The notes under the pieces were generated by a model that was not told the origin of the DNA, did not search any database, and saw only the letters and a program-made list of their open reading frames with translations. Positions 12,136 through 27,100 of a stretch of DNA of 64,000 bases are shown here, piece after piece. This DNA is from Temnopleurus reevesii (taxonomy: Eukaryota; Echinodermata; Echinoidea; Temnopleuroida; Temnopleuridae). The stretch is from the NCBI GenBank assembly GCA_036244855.1, contig BQKZ01002489.1, positions 1-64,000 on the forward strand, written 5' to 3'. Each line of letters opens with the position of its first letter. Positions within the stretch are counted from its first letter, which is position 1. Made by a program: the position numbers and the translations under genes.

Positions 12136-15100
12136 CTGAAAAAAAATCAACAATAGGAAAGAATGATCCCAGCTGTACATTGAATACCATCCAAAACAAA
12201 CAAACTATGTTAGTATATTAAATACAGTCATTTGGACAAGTCTAACAACAACGACTGCACTTTTCAAAACACCAATAACTATGGAAACAATGCCACTGAC
12301 AACACCTTTGATGGGTGGAGACATAAAAGAAATACTCCTGTAGGTTTTGTACACACAAAAACCATACAGTCAAATCTGTCAATAAAAATCACCGAAAGGG
12401 ACACAGAAAATGGCGTCTTTAACAGCAGGTGGTCTCTGTATACAGGTTCATTTATGTATAAATTGCTTTCTAGAGGGTCAAGAAAGGTGATCTTTATCAA
12501 CAGGTGGTCTTCCGATACAGGTGGTTGCTAAGCAGGTTTGACTGTACTATGACTTACAGGAATTACTGGATCTGGTGTTTGTTCCTCAGAAAGATCTTCA
12601 ACAGCCTCATAGCTCTCTTTGCTGGCAGATTTCTTCTTTTTCTTATCCTTCTTTGTCTTCTTCTCTTTACGATGCTTCTTGGAGGATTTCTGTAAACCAA
12701 ACGATGAGCATTAGAACAGGGTGATCATATTGTACTTATTCTATTGTAAAGGCCGTTACTTCAGCGTTCAAAATTTTCAACATGCTTCACTGAATTTTGG
12801 GCCTTTTCACACATTAACAAGTTCTTATTTTCACGTGGTGAAAGATAAATTGTAAACAAGATTATGGGCAATCTAATGAGTGAAAAATTAAGTAGATTCA
12901 TGCCAGAAAAATTCATGAAAATAAAACCCAAGCAAAATTTTTAGCTTTCATATAAAACTGCTAATATTCCTAAGAAAGATATTCATTATTGGAAAGTAAA
13001 ACACTGATTGCTGAATAAATGTCATACAAAGTTCAATTGAGGAATCATGAAAATGTGCTATAAAACACCTTGCATACAAAAATATTCAACATACATGTAA
13101 TACAAGACTCCAGGGAACAATTTACTAGCTGATTAACACAAAAAAGATAATTCTGCTTCTGTGTCATAAACTTTCCAATTACAATGAATCACAAAATTAT
13201 ACAAAAATCACAATGTACAACATGCCAAAATATCAAAGTAGAAATAACAGAAATATAAAATATTTGGGGCTGCATGCTTAAAAACATTTTTAAACATTTG
13301 AATTCTTTCATTTAGTGGAATATCAAACTTTGAATTTTTATGATGGAAAAATGAAAGTTTACATTCAACAAGAATGTGGATGACTTATTAACATTACCAC
13401 TTTGAGAAAAAAAATTCATAAGTTAAGCAGCTTGCATGAATGATAGATTTGGTTCCGTCAATTCAATTCAGTTACAATAAACACAAACATAACACATTTT
13501 GTGTTGCTTTTTCTCCTCCTTATCTGCAACATTTTTAAATTTTCCTTTATTAATCTCTACGCAAATTGGACTGCAAAAATACATTTGGGAAGAAACAAAC
13601 CTCTTCTACATTGGCACTGTCTGGGGAGACTTTGCCGTTGGTTGCAGGGGTAGGGGTGGGGGTCGGGGCGGGAGGTGCAGGTGCATCTTGGGATAACCAG
13701 AAGCTTAGATCATCCACCTGTCGGACAAGAAAGAAAGAGATAGGGGACATATAGAGACACAGATTTCACAGTCATGCTACAGGTGGTTTAAAGGTAAATG
13801 CACAATTATGTGTGAGCATGCAAAAAATGCTTTAAAAAATTGAAAAATTGTAAAAGCCAGAGCTTGATTGCAGTGGTTGAACAGGTACCCATTGCATAGA
13901 ACTTGCTGCCATAAAAAAACAAGGTACATGCCCAGATTTTTTATCAGGTGTAATAAACATGCCATTTGAGATAGCTGGAAACAAGATCACAAAGAATGTG
14001 CATGCTCTTGTAAAGGATGTTTTGGGTGTGTGTGTGTTTTTTGTCAAACAAAGAAGTTTAGAATCAATTTTTTCTGGTCTATTTAAAAAAAAAAGAAATC
14101 TGCATTCACAAACAATTTTCATACGAATTTACAAATTAACTACAAATATGTAACATGTGAAAATTATTGAATAACAAAACTCTTAACTAAATTAGAAATA
14201 AAACAGATTTGAAGACAAACATGCGTATTATCTCAATTTGATTTTTTTTTTCCGAAACAAGCACCGAACCAATGGATGAAAGAAAATGGCAATCCTATTT
14301 CAGCATTTTATTATACTGCGGGGATATTGCTAGGAACTTGCAATCAATTGAAAGTTGCAGTAAATTGGCACATGCCAATGAAAATTATTGTTTCATGCAT
14401 GTCTCTTAAAGAGCAGACAATGAGTAAGTGAAGTGTGCACATCAAAGTTCTAGCAACACAACATTTTTGTTTGTTCTCCATCCAAAAACTCTAATTCTAA
14501 AAATGACCTGACCTACCGTTTTGTTCTTTTTCTTTAAATGCACATTTAAAATATAGAAAATGCATTCATTAGCAGGCATGCAAATACAACATAGTAGGTT
14601 TACATCAGCATTTACATCAATACACAGCTTAAATTCATACAGTAATCAAACTCAATCAACAACAATAACCAAAAACATTGTAACATAACCTGATGAACTT
14701 TTCAAGACGAAACAACAACACTTGTTGCGATACATACAACATCAATAAAACAGTTTATACCAAAACAACCAACTGACACCAATCACTTTTTCACTCTAAA
14801 CAAAATTACACTACATATCATATCAAGAACGGTTTACATTAAAATAATCGACTTGACATCAAAGGTGCGACTTACTGCTGGAGCAACAGCAGCAGCAGGA
14901 GCTGGAGCTGCAACAGGCTCCGGTTCTTTTGGAGCAGCAGGAGCGGGCTCTGGAACATCCTCTGTGTTGCCATTGACAACGGGCTCCTCACTATCTTCGC
15001 CCATGAGGTTCATTTCCGCTGCTGCACCTTCTTCTTTGCTGGATTTGGACTTCTTCTGCACAAAGAGATTTTACAAGCATTGAGAGTTGATAGTGCATGT

Positions 15101-18100
15101 ATATAAAATGAAATTTCCACAAAATGCTTATTACAGGACTGCCATGAGTGTTTGTGTGTGTGTGTGGGGGGGGGGGGGATTTTTAATCTCCCTAATTCAG
15201 CAAAATGAAAAAAAAAATCCTACTGCAATTTGCCAATAGGATCAAAACGTTAATACACCTTGCACAGCAACTACCCAGGACAATGATGTAATGTGTTATG
15301 CGGGAGCAATGTAGTAATTTCAAAACTCTGAGGTTTTATACCCGTTCAATGTTCCCCATTTCATGGTTCAGTCAATTTTCCTGGTATCCCATTCCAATAA
15401 GCTCTGTAATTTAGCATGATTGCTACACAAAAGATGTTTTCAACTTTTCAGACAGAGCTGTACTGTTAGGTTTTAAAAATATTTTGCTCAATGTCTAAAA
15501 CTACTTTTCTCATCAAAAATCCATGCTGCAGTAAATACTACATGTATTCAATTTCCGAAGTTACCTTTTTCTTATCCTTGGATGGCTTTTTAGTTTTCTC
15601 CCTTTCTTTTTCCTTGGATCTCTTCTTCTTTGGTTTATCCTGGAGTTTGCTGACCTCTGCCTCCTCATGGGTGGTGGCCAGAGCGGGGGCATTCCGATGC
15701 ACTCGTACAGGTAGACGGTCACTTTCGTCCAATGGCCTGGAGATGGTCAAGCATTGTTTGATAATAAAATGATTATCTATGCATCATCATCATAAATCAT
15801 CATGAGTACCATAATTGCAATTACCATACATAAACACGTAGCTAGCCATTGGAATCTTTGCTAGTCAATGAAGCAACCATCGTCGTCGTAGTCATCATCA
15901 TCATCATTTAATACTAACATCATATCTAACATCATCGCTACAATCAACGTCATCAAAGCCATCATCATCAGCATCATAATCATCATAATTATCACTTTAC
16001 TTAGCATCATCAATATTGTAGTCATCTGCATCACCATCATCATCAACATCATCACAATCATTATGACAAAAATGATCCCCAAAGTGTTAAAATAATGAAT
16101 ATTATTAATACAACTAATCTACTGGCCACATTTCCATCATACATCATTAAACAGCACTACCATCATGACCATCAACGTAATGAACACTATCATGTAAAAA
16201 ATGTGGCATCGAGATCGTTTGTGCATGCACGAACGTCAGGCAAAATGCACATCAATTGACAAGGCTGTATGAATCATTTGATAAAGAAATGGGAATCACT
16301 CACATCCCAATGAGGCTTACCATCTTAGTCATACACCATTTGAAATCATATGAATGGAAGCTACAAGACATACCTTTCTAAATCAATGTCCAATGCTCGA
16401 TGAGGATCATCTACAGCCCTTGTATCCTCTTCATGGTCTGAGAGAACAGCACCCTGAAATGACAATTTGTTGTTTCTTTCAATAGAAATGTGCGGAAATA
16501 AATTGCATGAATTTCAGTTTAAAAGAAAATGAGGACTCAGCAAAAAATGGAATGAAAGATATCAAACGAAAGACAATCTTGGAATCTTCAAATATTGCAT
16601 TGAGATTAGTTCAGCAAAACTGGTTCCTTAAATTTACAACCACTTAGTTTTTTATAAATTATTGGCGCAACATGGAACATGGCTACAATATAAAAAATTA
16701 CTCATATTATTTCATCCTAAATTGTAAAAATCTTATTATGTTTCTCGGGCTGAAGCATAAAATATACAATGTTCTTCAGCAACCAACATCCAATCAAATT
16801 TGAGAAATAAACTGCAGAAGCATTTAAATATTGGTGTTTAGATCCTGTTTTAACACTCGTGCATTGTGAGCTTTATATCCCAATAAGGGCCAAATCGGAT
16901 TTGAATCATAGAAAATTTCCAACATTCTTGCACTACACCTTAAGGCCCCAGCACACCAAACACGGCAAGGCATAACAGCAAGGTATGTACACAGTATCTT
17001 AGTGCTATTGGCCAGCGCGCTCCTCCGTCTAAAGGATGTTTAACAATTGGCCAATAACAGGGGAGGTATCACGTAAATACCATGCAGTGATGTCATATTT
17101 GATGGCCCGGGCCTCTGGACCAGTTACAATGTTTACCTCTGGCATCTCCTCTTCCACGATGTCAACTTGGTGAGCGACAGGAATATCATCGCTGGATACG
17201 GACGTATGGCGCCCTCTCTTGCCCTTCTTGTGCTTCCTGTGCTTCTTCTTGCTGCCGGGCTTAGACTGCTGCATGTACTGATCTGTTACGTTGACCCCTA
17301 AATAAAGAGATTAGGGATTGAGAGAGGGGGTTAGGGTTGGGGTGCGGAAGAGAGAGGGGTGGGAGGGAGGAGGATTAAGCAAATGGAGAAGTGAATAAGA
17401 AGGTTAAGGAAGAGGGATAGATAAGACAAAGATTTGAAAAGGGAATGACAAAAAAAAGAGAGATGGTGGAGGAAAAAATGAAGGTGAAGTAGATATGACG
17501 TGGGTGGAAGGAATAAGTGGAAGCAAAGTTAGGAAAAGTGAAAAAAGTAGTGCGTGAGGGGGGGGGCAGAAAATAATGGGAAGTAAACAGAGATTTATAA
17601 GGAACATTGAGGAAGGATACAACAAAGCAAGAAATGAAAGAAGTTCAAAGAATTTTATTATGAAAGTGAAGGAGCCACAAACAAAAATTATGAAAAAGGA
17701 AAGCATAGACAGAAACCAAAAGATTTGTGAACAAATTTCAAGCACAGGTGCAATAATGAATAACAAATTATTAGATACAATGTACAGTGTTTAGTAATTC
17801 GGCAGACAAACATAATTATACAACACACAATTTTACAATTTTTAATGTTGGCGAAGGAATACGGATTTTTAAAAGGATAGGTTGGTTGAGGAGATAAATG
17901 AGAGAAAAAGAAAGAGATAAATTGGTAACAGATCATCTTGTTGCTGAAAATCAACATTAACACTTTTAATTTGACTGTCTTGATGTGACCTGAAAAAATG
18001 ATTGCTTTCAACATATTGAAAACAATTTCTATGTAAAAGAAAAGAGGGACACAAATTAAGGGTGCTGCCATCAAAAACAAACTTGTGCTTACATAAATCA

Positions 18101-21100
18101 CACAGCTTTAAATGGGCAGACACATATTTGTACAAGTAAAATTGACCTCACATTTTTCAAGTGCTGAATTACAAACATGGAGAAAGAAGAAGCAAAATAA
18201 GACTGAACACATAATCATAGCAACAATTTGAAGATAAGCAAGTTAAAAAAAATGACATTGACTTCATTGACTACACAAAATGTCAACATGGACTCCACGC
18301 CTTGTTTTTGAGAAAATAATTTGCGCATGCATGTTGAATAAGATTTAAATACTCATCTTCTTTCTGGAATACACGTATTTTGATAAAGTAATGAAGCGCA
18401 ATTTAAACTAATCAGGAAATGGAAAGTGATGGGAAAGAGATCTGTCAATCAAAACCAGCAAGATATTTGCCTTGCAAATAAGCAAGAAAGGTATGATCAT
18501 TCTTTTAATACGACAAAACGTCGAGGCAAAATAAATATACAGGGAACAGCTGTTTTTTGAAATGTGGAAGAAACAGGAAAAGATAGATTTTTAAAATAGA
18601 CAAATTAGAAGTGGGTAACTATAGTACCCTTATTATGAATGTGTATTGATCCAACATCCTACTTTTGTGATTTTTAAAAAGAAGCCCCCATGTCAAATGG
18701 GATTATTTGCCGATTGCCCAATACATTTCACGTGTGAAAAATTGGGAAAATTACATTGTTCTAGCAAGATACAGCTTATCTAAATTCTATTCAGAGTTTT
18801 GAAGACAAATGGAATATCCAGGAACCTAAGCAAGAAAAAAAAAAGAGCAACATACTTGAGAAAATTACCTCAGACTAGTACTCAAAGAAAAATGCAAGAT
18901 GAAAAGTTGCTGAAATTTGCTGCATCATATACCAACCATTAAACTCAATATTTGACTACATATTTTAGAAATGAAGAGCTTATGTCAAAGCTAGATTATA
19001 GATAAATGTGAATTAAAAAAAAAAACATCCGAGAGTACAAAGCAATAAGATGAATTGTTAATATTCTGTTTATGCTTGAATCAAGTAGAATTGCACATGA
19101 TGCTCAAAAAAAGCTATGGATTTTTGAAGTCATTCTTTCAGACATTTATACAAAAATTCAAAATACTTTGGTAAAACTCTACCTCTAAATCTTTTCCCTT
19201 TCGAGAGAAAAATGATTGAATAATATTTATAGATTTGAGTAAAATCAAAATGCAAAATACCTTTTTTATTATTTTCTTCCAGCACATGCATTGCTTTAAA
19301 ATCTACCCTCATGCCCCTTCGATCTACACCTGCCTTCCTTTTTTTTTAATGCAAAAAAAAAAGATTTGCTGATGCAAAGAAATATATACAATACATACAA
19401 TTACAAGAGGGTAACTCCGGAACAGCCGATCTATAATCACTACTTGCACCACCAAGAAGGTGGCAAGTCTGTTTGACGTTATCTTCTTCATCTTGATTGC
19501 ATTTACCATGACAAAATTAGTACGAAGATATTTCACAAGATTTTTTTTAAATTACGCTCTAAAAATCTATGGGTTATTCTTTTTCTTAATTCATTCTTCT
19601 AAACATTTTTCTATAAGTTCAAATCCTTCAGTACAACGGTATCCTTGGTACAGCTCTATTTTTATTCCCTTTCTAGAAAAAATGCTTGAATAATAGGTGT
19701 TGATTTTAAAAAAAAAGGAAATTAAAGATATTTTTTCTAATTTTTTTTTTTTACTTTTGGTGGGCCGCACATGCATTGCTTTGAAATCTACCCTCATGCC
19801 CCTTCAATCTAAATCAGCCTTCATCATTTTTAAAGGCAAAAAAACGATTTGCTGATGCAGAGCAAAAATATACGATACATACAATTACAAGAAGGCAACT
19901 CCGGAACAGACGGTTTATAATCACTACTTGCACCACCAAGAAGGTGGCAAGTCTGTTTGAAGTCATCTTCTTCATCTTGATTGCATTTATCATGACAAAA
20001 TTTGTAAGAAAATATTTAACAGATGTTTTGTTGAAATGGACATAGCACACCCCAAATAATCAACATTTTCAGTCATTGCTATCGTAGATTTTTCAAAAAA
20101 AAAAAGAATATGTAATTACCAAAGAACTTCACAAAGTTTTTACAGAAACTCAAAGCATCAAAATTGCACAAGGTGTATCATACATACATGTAGATGCGTA
20201 ACTTGCAGAAACACAATTTCTCACATGGCATCTGTCAAACACAGCAAAATAAACTCTACAAAACAACCTTGATAATACATTTTTTTTTCAATGAACCAGC
20301 CTTGACCCATGGATCATTAACCATTGTGTTTATCAGCAAGACGGTTTCGATTAGATTTCCTTTTTTACTTCATAGAGTTCGTTTGAACAAAGAATTAAAA
20401 TTCAACATTCATTAACTGATCATTCATCATTTCATTATGAAACCTATTCAGAGATATTTCCATGATATGTTCTATAATATCAACACACAGTTAAAAGAAC
20501 TGTTGAGTACAGATGTACATGACAATATCTTGTTAACGATACCCCTGTTGGTCAAGGCTGGTTTATAGAAGCAATCACAACATAACATTGCAAGTGGAAG
20601 AAAGCATTATATAAATGACTCTTCTTTTATCTTCCACAATTGTATTAAGCCGTAATGATAAGAAGTAGCAATACTTCAAAATATTATGAAAGAGCTAAAA
20701 AATCCTTTGTTTTCTGCTGGTCCCCGCCAACCACCAGTGAAAACAATAAATTTCCAAACATTTGTTCACCGCTCCCATTGAATTAGAGAAAAATGGACAG
20801 AGCATTATTAAAATTGGAATTTCGAACAATCTGGCATTTGAAAATATATGTATACACTAGTCTCGTGAACCTGGGTTGTGTTTCATAAAGATGTTTGTAG
20901 ATCTATGCAAGACTCTATGAACCCTTCTTAGGTGCCATTCAGTGCCAGGAGTGCAGGAAAGGGTTACTAGTCATTTGTAGAGTCGGGCCTATCTCTATGT
21001 ACAGCTTTTACAAAACACAACCCAATACAGAAGAATAAGGAGTGTCCGGAGTAAAAATCTACAAAATTGTCCACATCACGAGCATGTAAAAGGTAGTGAC

Positions 21101-24100
21101 ACAAACTGGGAACAAACAAATGAATCAGGACAGGGACAACCTCCACGAAAACACCAAAGTGATATAAAATCTTCACAGCATACTTTCAACACAATGCTAG
21201 GGTAAGGTTCTGGTAAACAAACATACATGTGGATGTTGAAAAGGCATGCAGGGAATAGAACAAAGATTTTGCACTTTAGGAGCCTTCTCACAGAGAGATA
21301 GACAGACTATGTTAATAGCTTTATTAGGAGAGATGGGGCAACCTTGTCAATTCAAATCATGATTTGAAGCGTTCTCACTTCGAAGATTTTACGCACTTAT
21401 ATTTGACAAAATGAGTGCACTTTTAGGAAAAAAAATCCTATTATAGCTGATTTTCTTATATGCGTTCTACATATGAAAAAGGGGTACTTCGGACAAGTAT
21501 TCGAGATATTTGCCTGTTCGAGATAAAAATCTTGAAACACATTGTAAGTCTCATACCATAAGCATCACAAATCTCAAGCCAAATGAGAGACAAAAAAAAA
21601 ACTACAATCAGAAAATTTACATTACTTCCAATGTATAAACAATTCTGCAATGAGACTATTTTGGTATTGTTTGATAGCATGAGTACAAGAAATGCACAAA
21701 AAAAAAATGGATTTTAACAACTTTAATAAAGAAGGGTGAGAACCAAACTACTGCTCTCTAATGGTCAAAAAGACCCGTCAGACCAATGGATACTGAATTG
21801 CTCAATTAACCATCGGTAAATCTATGAAGATTTCCAGTGGATTGGAGATTTTAACAAGTAACCTTTAAAGAATATTTCAGCGCATTGTTTGAGGTTCCCA
21901 AAAGTGCCAAATAAAAATGGGAGCTTTGGTAAAAGTGCTGGTACCATAAAAAGGGGCCAATATCAGAGTGAAAAGCCCTAGACAAAACTTATACCCCAAG
22001 AGAACCATTTTAAATAGGGTGGATCACACTTTGGACCCTGTTTTGGGATAAAGAAAACTAAACCCAAAAGCAAACATGATAAACACATCTAGACAGACTG
22101 CAAGGTTTTTTTTTGTGTTCAACCTAGGGCTTCCATTCGTTCCGATTCGCAGTATTAATTCTAGCTGTAGAGTACAATAGCTAGTTTCTACACCCGACCT
22201 ATAGTACATTTTGATGTGACAGATCACAAATAAAGGAGGATAAAAAGCAGGTGCAGAAGCAGACAGTTGCAGCATGCAATCATGAAGCAAACTTAGTCAC
22301 CTGGAATATCGTCGTATGCCGGGGGCTTAGGACGGCCCTTTTTCATGCCTACACATCATGAGTGTGTGTGTTAGTGGATCGAGTAAAAGTTTGAAAGAAA
22401 GTGGACCGAGTCATTATGCAAGAAAAATGATCGAAAGGGATATAGATGCCCGTAGTAATGTCCACAGCACCACCTTAGTGGGTGAATATTGCTTAATTTG
22501 GTTAATTGGTTTGCTAAATTTGCTCATTGCATAGTTTGTGAGGATGACATTGGAGTGTTAATGCATGTGAGCATGGATTCAAAAAGCTTTGCACAGTTTA
22601 CATAGCTTTTAAGCGCATTTTTACTTCTAATATCGGCCAATCACAAACAACAAAAATGTTCAGCATTATACACCCATTTCCAGACTTAAGGCCACTGGAT
22701 TTTAATTCAAACAAAATTGGATTTGAACCAATCTTTATTTTGTTGATATTAAACCCAACCTTTTGGAATGCCAACATTCCTACTGAACAAAGCTATGAAT
22801 ATCATGATACGCTATATTCCAATTTGCGGGGGAACAATGAAGGAGTGCAAAGGACATTACTACGGAAAATGAATCGAGGGACAGGAAAATTAAAAGGAAG
22901 ATATTGGGAAGAACATAAAATATACACAAAGAAGAAACAACAATGAACAAGATTCACAGAAAGAAGAAATATTGAAATATCTGTCTTATGATGATGCATC
23001 ACCATAAATGTTATATATATATATATACAGACAGACAATGTCCCCTTTACACCTCCCCTCAAAGATTTCCAAAGTAGACAAAGAATATTCCTTCACTATG
23101 CAAAAGTTAAATCTGTTTTCTTTAAATTTTCATTGCCTTTCATAAATTAAGGAATTTTCTTTGTCTACAAAAATATCTGAGGATAAAATGGAGNATGCAA
23201 AGGTTAAATCTGTTTTCTTCAAATTTTCATTGCCTTTCATAAATTAAGGAATTTTCTTTGTCTACAAAAATATCTGAGGATAAAATGGATACTGTCTAAA
23301 TTTGTATCTCTCCTTTTCTGCCATGCTCATGGTGCAAATAGGATTGAGTATAGTATGAGCAGGTGCAAAAGACATTAATTTCCGAGTCGAATGTTCATAT
23401 GAGGAAAAGCAGAGTCACCTATCTAACTCACTTAGATATACATCCATCAAGGTTAATAATCCTCACTTCAATACTCATTTTGTTCTTTCAAATTTTTAGA
23501 GATAACTATCAATGATATCATTTCCAATTTTCTTCAACATCAGATTTTTTAGGGGTTGGGGTGGGATAGCCAACTATCACAGACGGACATAAGAGAGCAC
23601 GAAAGGTTGGAGGCAAAAATGATCGACCTAAAACTGAAGTGAGATATTTTTGTGGTTCAATTTCCTTCGTTTTCTTTAAACAATAGTTTAGGACACACAA
23701 AATTATGCAATAGGATGCAATAACAAAGTTTCCATAGATTACGATCGATCGTAAATCAATCGCAAATCGCAAACAATTTTCCTAATTCGTTAATTTTCTA
23801 TCTTCATTTTTAAGAAATGCCAACACAGCAATTATTTTGAAAGTCAAGCACAAATCAACAGCAAATTGCAATTAATATGTAATCTTTATATAGCTCCCTT
23901 TGGATTATTTATAAAATTCCAGAAAGGGCGAATAGCGAAATTGTCTATAATTCCCTTGCAACAGTATGGAAAGGTGGGTTCCATGTCATTTGCTCTGATT
24001 ACAATTGCTCCGATGGAAAAAGCTAACAAGTAAGCCAAACCTAACCCTAGCCCTAATCATCACATTTTGAAGCATAACCCCTATCATAATCCCAACCCAC

Positions 24101-27100
24101 TGAATTTGGACCGGAGCAATTGTCGCAAGAGCAAATGTCATGTTACCAGAAGTGGAAAGGGGACATTGGAAAGAAATTGAGTCAAACCTGGAACATGAAG
24201 AGGCACAGTCAGATCTATCTGGGCCACAGGGATGTTGTTTGTCATGCCGTCTTTCTCAGCAGCAAGGTCCTTGAGCTTCTTCTTCTTAGACGAGCGATCA
24301 TCCTTGAGGTAATGTGGATTGCTGGCCTGCTCCACTCGTCGTGCTTCACGTCGCTTCTCGAGCTCGTCCTCGTCTAGCTCTTCGTAAACCACCTTCTGAT
24401 GGTTGACCCTGGTTTGTGAATAGATTTTTTAAAATTTTGATGAGCTGCTGTAATACTTGTTTTTAATTGCTTGAGTGTGAGAACTCCCTCATCTGATAAT
24501 TATGCGATGCTCATTACCATCATTACTAACATTATTAACAACAACATCATCGCTGCCACCAACATCATGACTGTTGCTATCATTATCATACTTAACTATT
24601 CTTATAGCATCGGTCGAACTCAATGAGCTCTTTGTAATAATTGACCCTAGAAAGTTCTTCATGAATAGTTTCAATGGACAACAACATCATTATTATCACA
24701 TTCATGATTTTTATCACAATCATCATTAAGATCATTGTGCTCATCATCATCATCATCCTAAACATCAACATCATCACCATCATCATCATCATCATCATCA
24801 TCATCGCCACCGCCAGAAACATCCCCCATCATCACCACTCTCAAAATCACACCCATCACCAACATATTCGTAACCATCTCTAACAGTTAAACTTTACTAT
24901 TCCTATCCCCATCATCATCTTTTTCTTCTCTTAGCATTTTAGGACCATCTTCACTATCGACATAACCTTCAAAATTATCACAACATTTCATATCCTCATT
25001 ATCATCCCCATCATGAACAAAATAACCATAATAATTTCCATCATGATTATCAGGAACAGAAATTAATTACCTGTGGGCATCATGGATGAACATGGTGTCA
25101 ATGGTGACCTCCTCATCAGAACTATCAGAGGGTGGACGATTGATCCATTTATCGAGGTCCAACCTTTAGCACATCAGAATGAGAAAAATGTAAATGTAAA
25201 TCTGATACTGGATTATAATATTTTTATTTGTTCAATATTGACTAATATACTGTGTAAGCGTGAAGATATTTTCACGTTTTGGGATCAGTTTGACGTTTTA
25301 GCATTTAGTATTTTTGCATTTTTGACAGTGTTTGTAAAGCATACAAATGTGCATCATACAGAGTGAAAATTCTTGCGACCCTCGTACCGTGAACTTCTCG
25401 AAAAATAAAACCAGCGTGACATTTTTTTCCACTTATGAACAGAATGTTAAAAAAAGGTTTCAGGCACATCAATTTACCAATCTCCTAGTTACATTAATTG
25501 CAGTAAACTTACCCCTCAGGTACAGGGACCTTCTTCTGAGCCTTTGGTGCAACAGGATTCAACTCTCCAACAAAGAGATCAGCTAACTCTTCAGCGAAAA
25601 GGCTCACTGAACCCAGTTACATAAAACTCTTTACACGAAAATAACATCCTTTTCCTTATTATGAAAGTAGACGAAGTGACGACACTTACCCCTCTGGAAC
25701 GGGAACCTTCTTCTGAGCCTTCGGCGCTACAGGATTGAGTTCTCCCACAAAAAGATCAGCAAGTTCTTCAGCGACAGGCTCATCCTTCTCCAAGAGCTTG
25801 TTGACATACTTCAGTAGCTGCAAGGTACAGCAGGCCTGGACAAGGGAATAAAGGGATGGATAAAACATTAGAGTACATGCAATCATGCATTCAAAGGAGA
25901 GATCTGGGAGCAAATGGGAGGGGTATCAAATTTGTGCCGTTCTACATGTTGTCAATACGATACCTAATCCGTGGGCCCATCACACAAAACTTTTTTCCAT
26001 TAAAAAAAAATCTGGTAACACAATTTTGCCACAGACTTTAAAAAGGAGAAAAATTTTGTCAGTTTTTGATGACAAAAATTTTATGCAAAAGAGACCAGAC
26101 ATGTCTGATTGTTCTAATGCTACATCTGAATAAAATATTTCTGTGAAACAAAACTGTTGCAAAAAATGATCACCAATCGTTTGAAACTTAGATTCAATGA
26201 CCATGCCTCAGAACACTTGTAAAGCACAGTCCAAAGTTATGTTTTGGGAAAATCTACAAGTTTTCACCTTATACAAGGTACTTGTACTTACTCTTTCTTG
26301 GACCTCGAGATCAGCACTCTCTGCAAAAGATGGAAGCTTCTCGATGAGGAGCTGTGTGACTCTCACCACATCTTCCTTACTCTCGTTCTCTTCCATCTTC
26401 ACAAGGATGTTGCTGTACAGTTTCAGGATGTTCTGGACATAGATGCCCTGGAAAAATCATCAATGTAAATTATATAAATGTGATGAATCAATGATCAAAG
26501 ATGGAAGTTTCTCAATGACGAGCTGTGTGACTCTGACCACATATGATCAAAAGATGGAAGCTTCTTGATGAGGAGCTGCGTGACTCTTACCCCATCCTCC
26601 TTACCCTCGTTCTCTACCATCTTCACAAGGATGTTGCTGTAAAGCTTCAGGATGTTCTGAACGTAGATCCCCTGAAAATTAACAATACAATGTAAATTGT
26701 AAAACTGTTAATTATCAATGATCAAAAGATGGAAGCTTCTCGATGAGGAGCTGCGTGACTCTCACCACATCTTCCTTACCCTCGTTATCTTCCATCTTCA
26801 CAAGGATGTTGCTGTAAAGCTTCAGGATGTTCTGGACATAGATGCCCTGTAAAAATCAATGATAAAATGTAAATTATATAAATGTGAATTATCAATGATC
26901 AAAAGATGGAAGCTTTTCAATGAGGAGCTGTGTGACTTGAAGAACGACATCCTGCTTTCCCTCGTTCTCTTCCATCTTCACAAGGATGTTGCTGTAAAGC
27001 TTTAGGATGTTCTGAACATAGATGCCCTGTTAGAATTATAAATACAATGCAAAGTCATAAGGATTAAATTCTAACACTAAGAAAACAGAACGTTTTAAGC

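Noticed and set aside
19460..19693. Membrane-protein-like frame (MASLFDVIFFILIAFTMTK) in the exon 19/20 intron
   Set aside because: Hydrophobic frame in AT-rich sequence without splice sites. The same nucleotides are read better in other frames, and conservation is at the DNA level.
26549..27026. Exon 16 copies as ordinary alternative exons
   Set aside because: They lack the AESADLEVQER end and its donor, and two reach a stop immediately, so they cannot substitute for exon 16 in a full-length protein.
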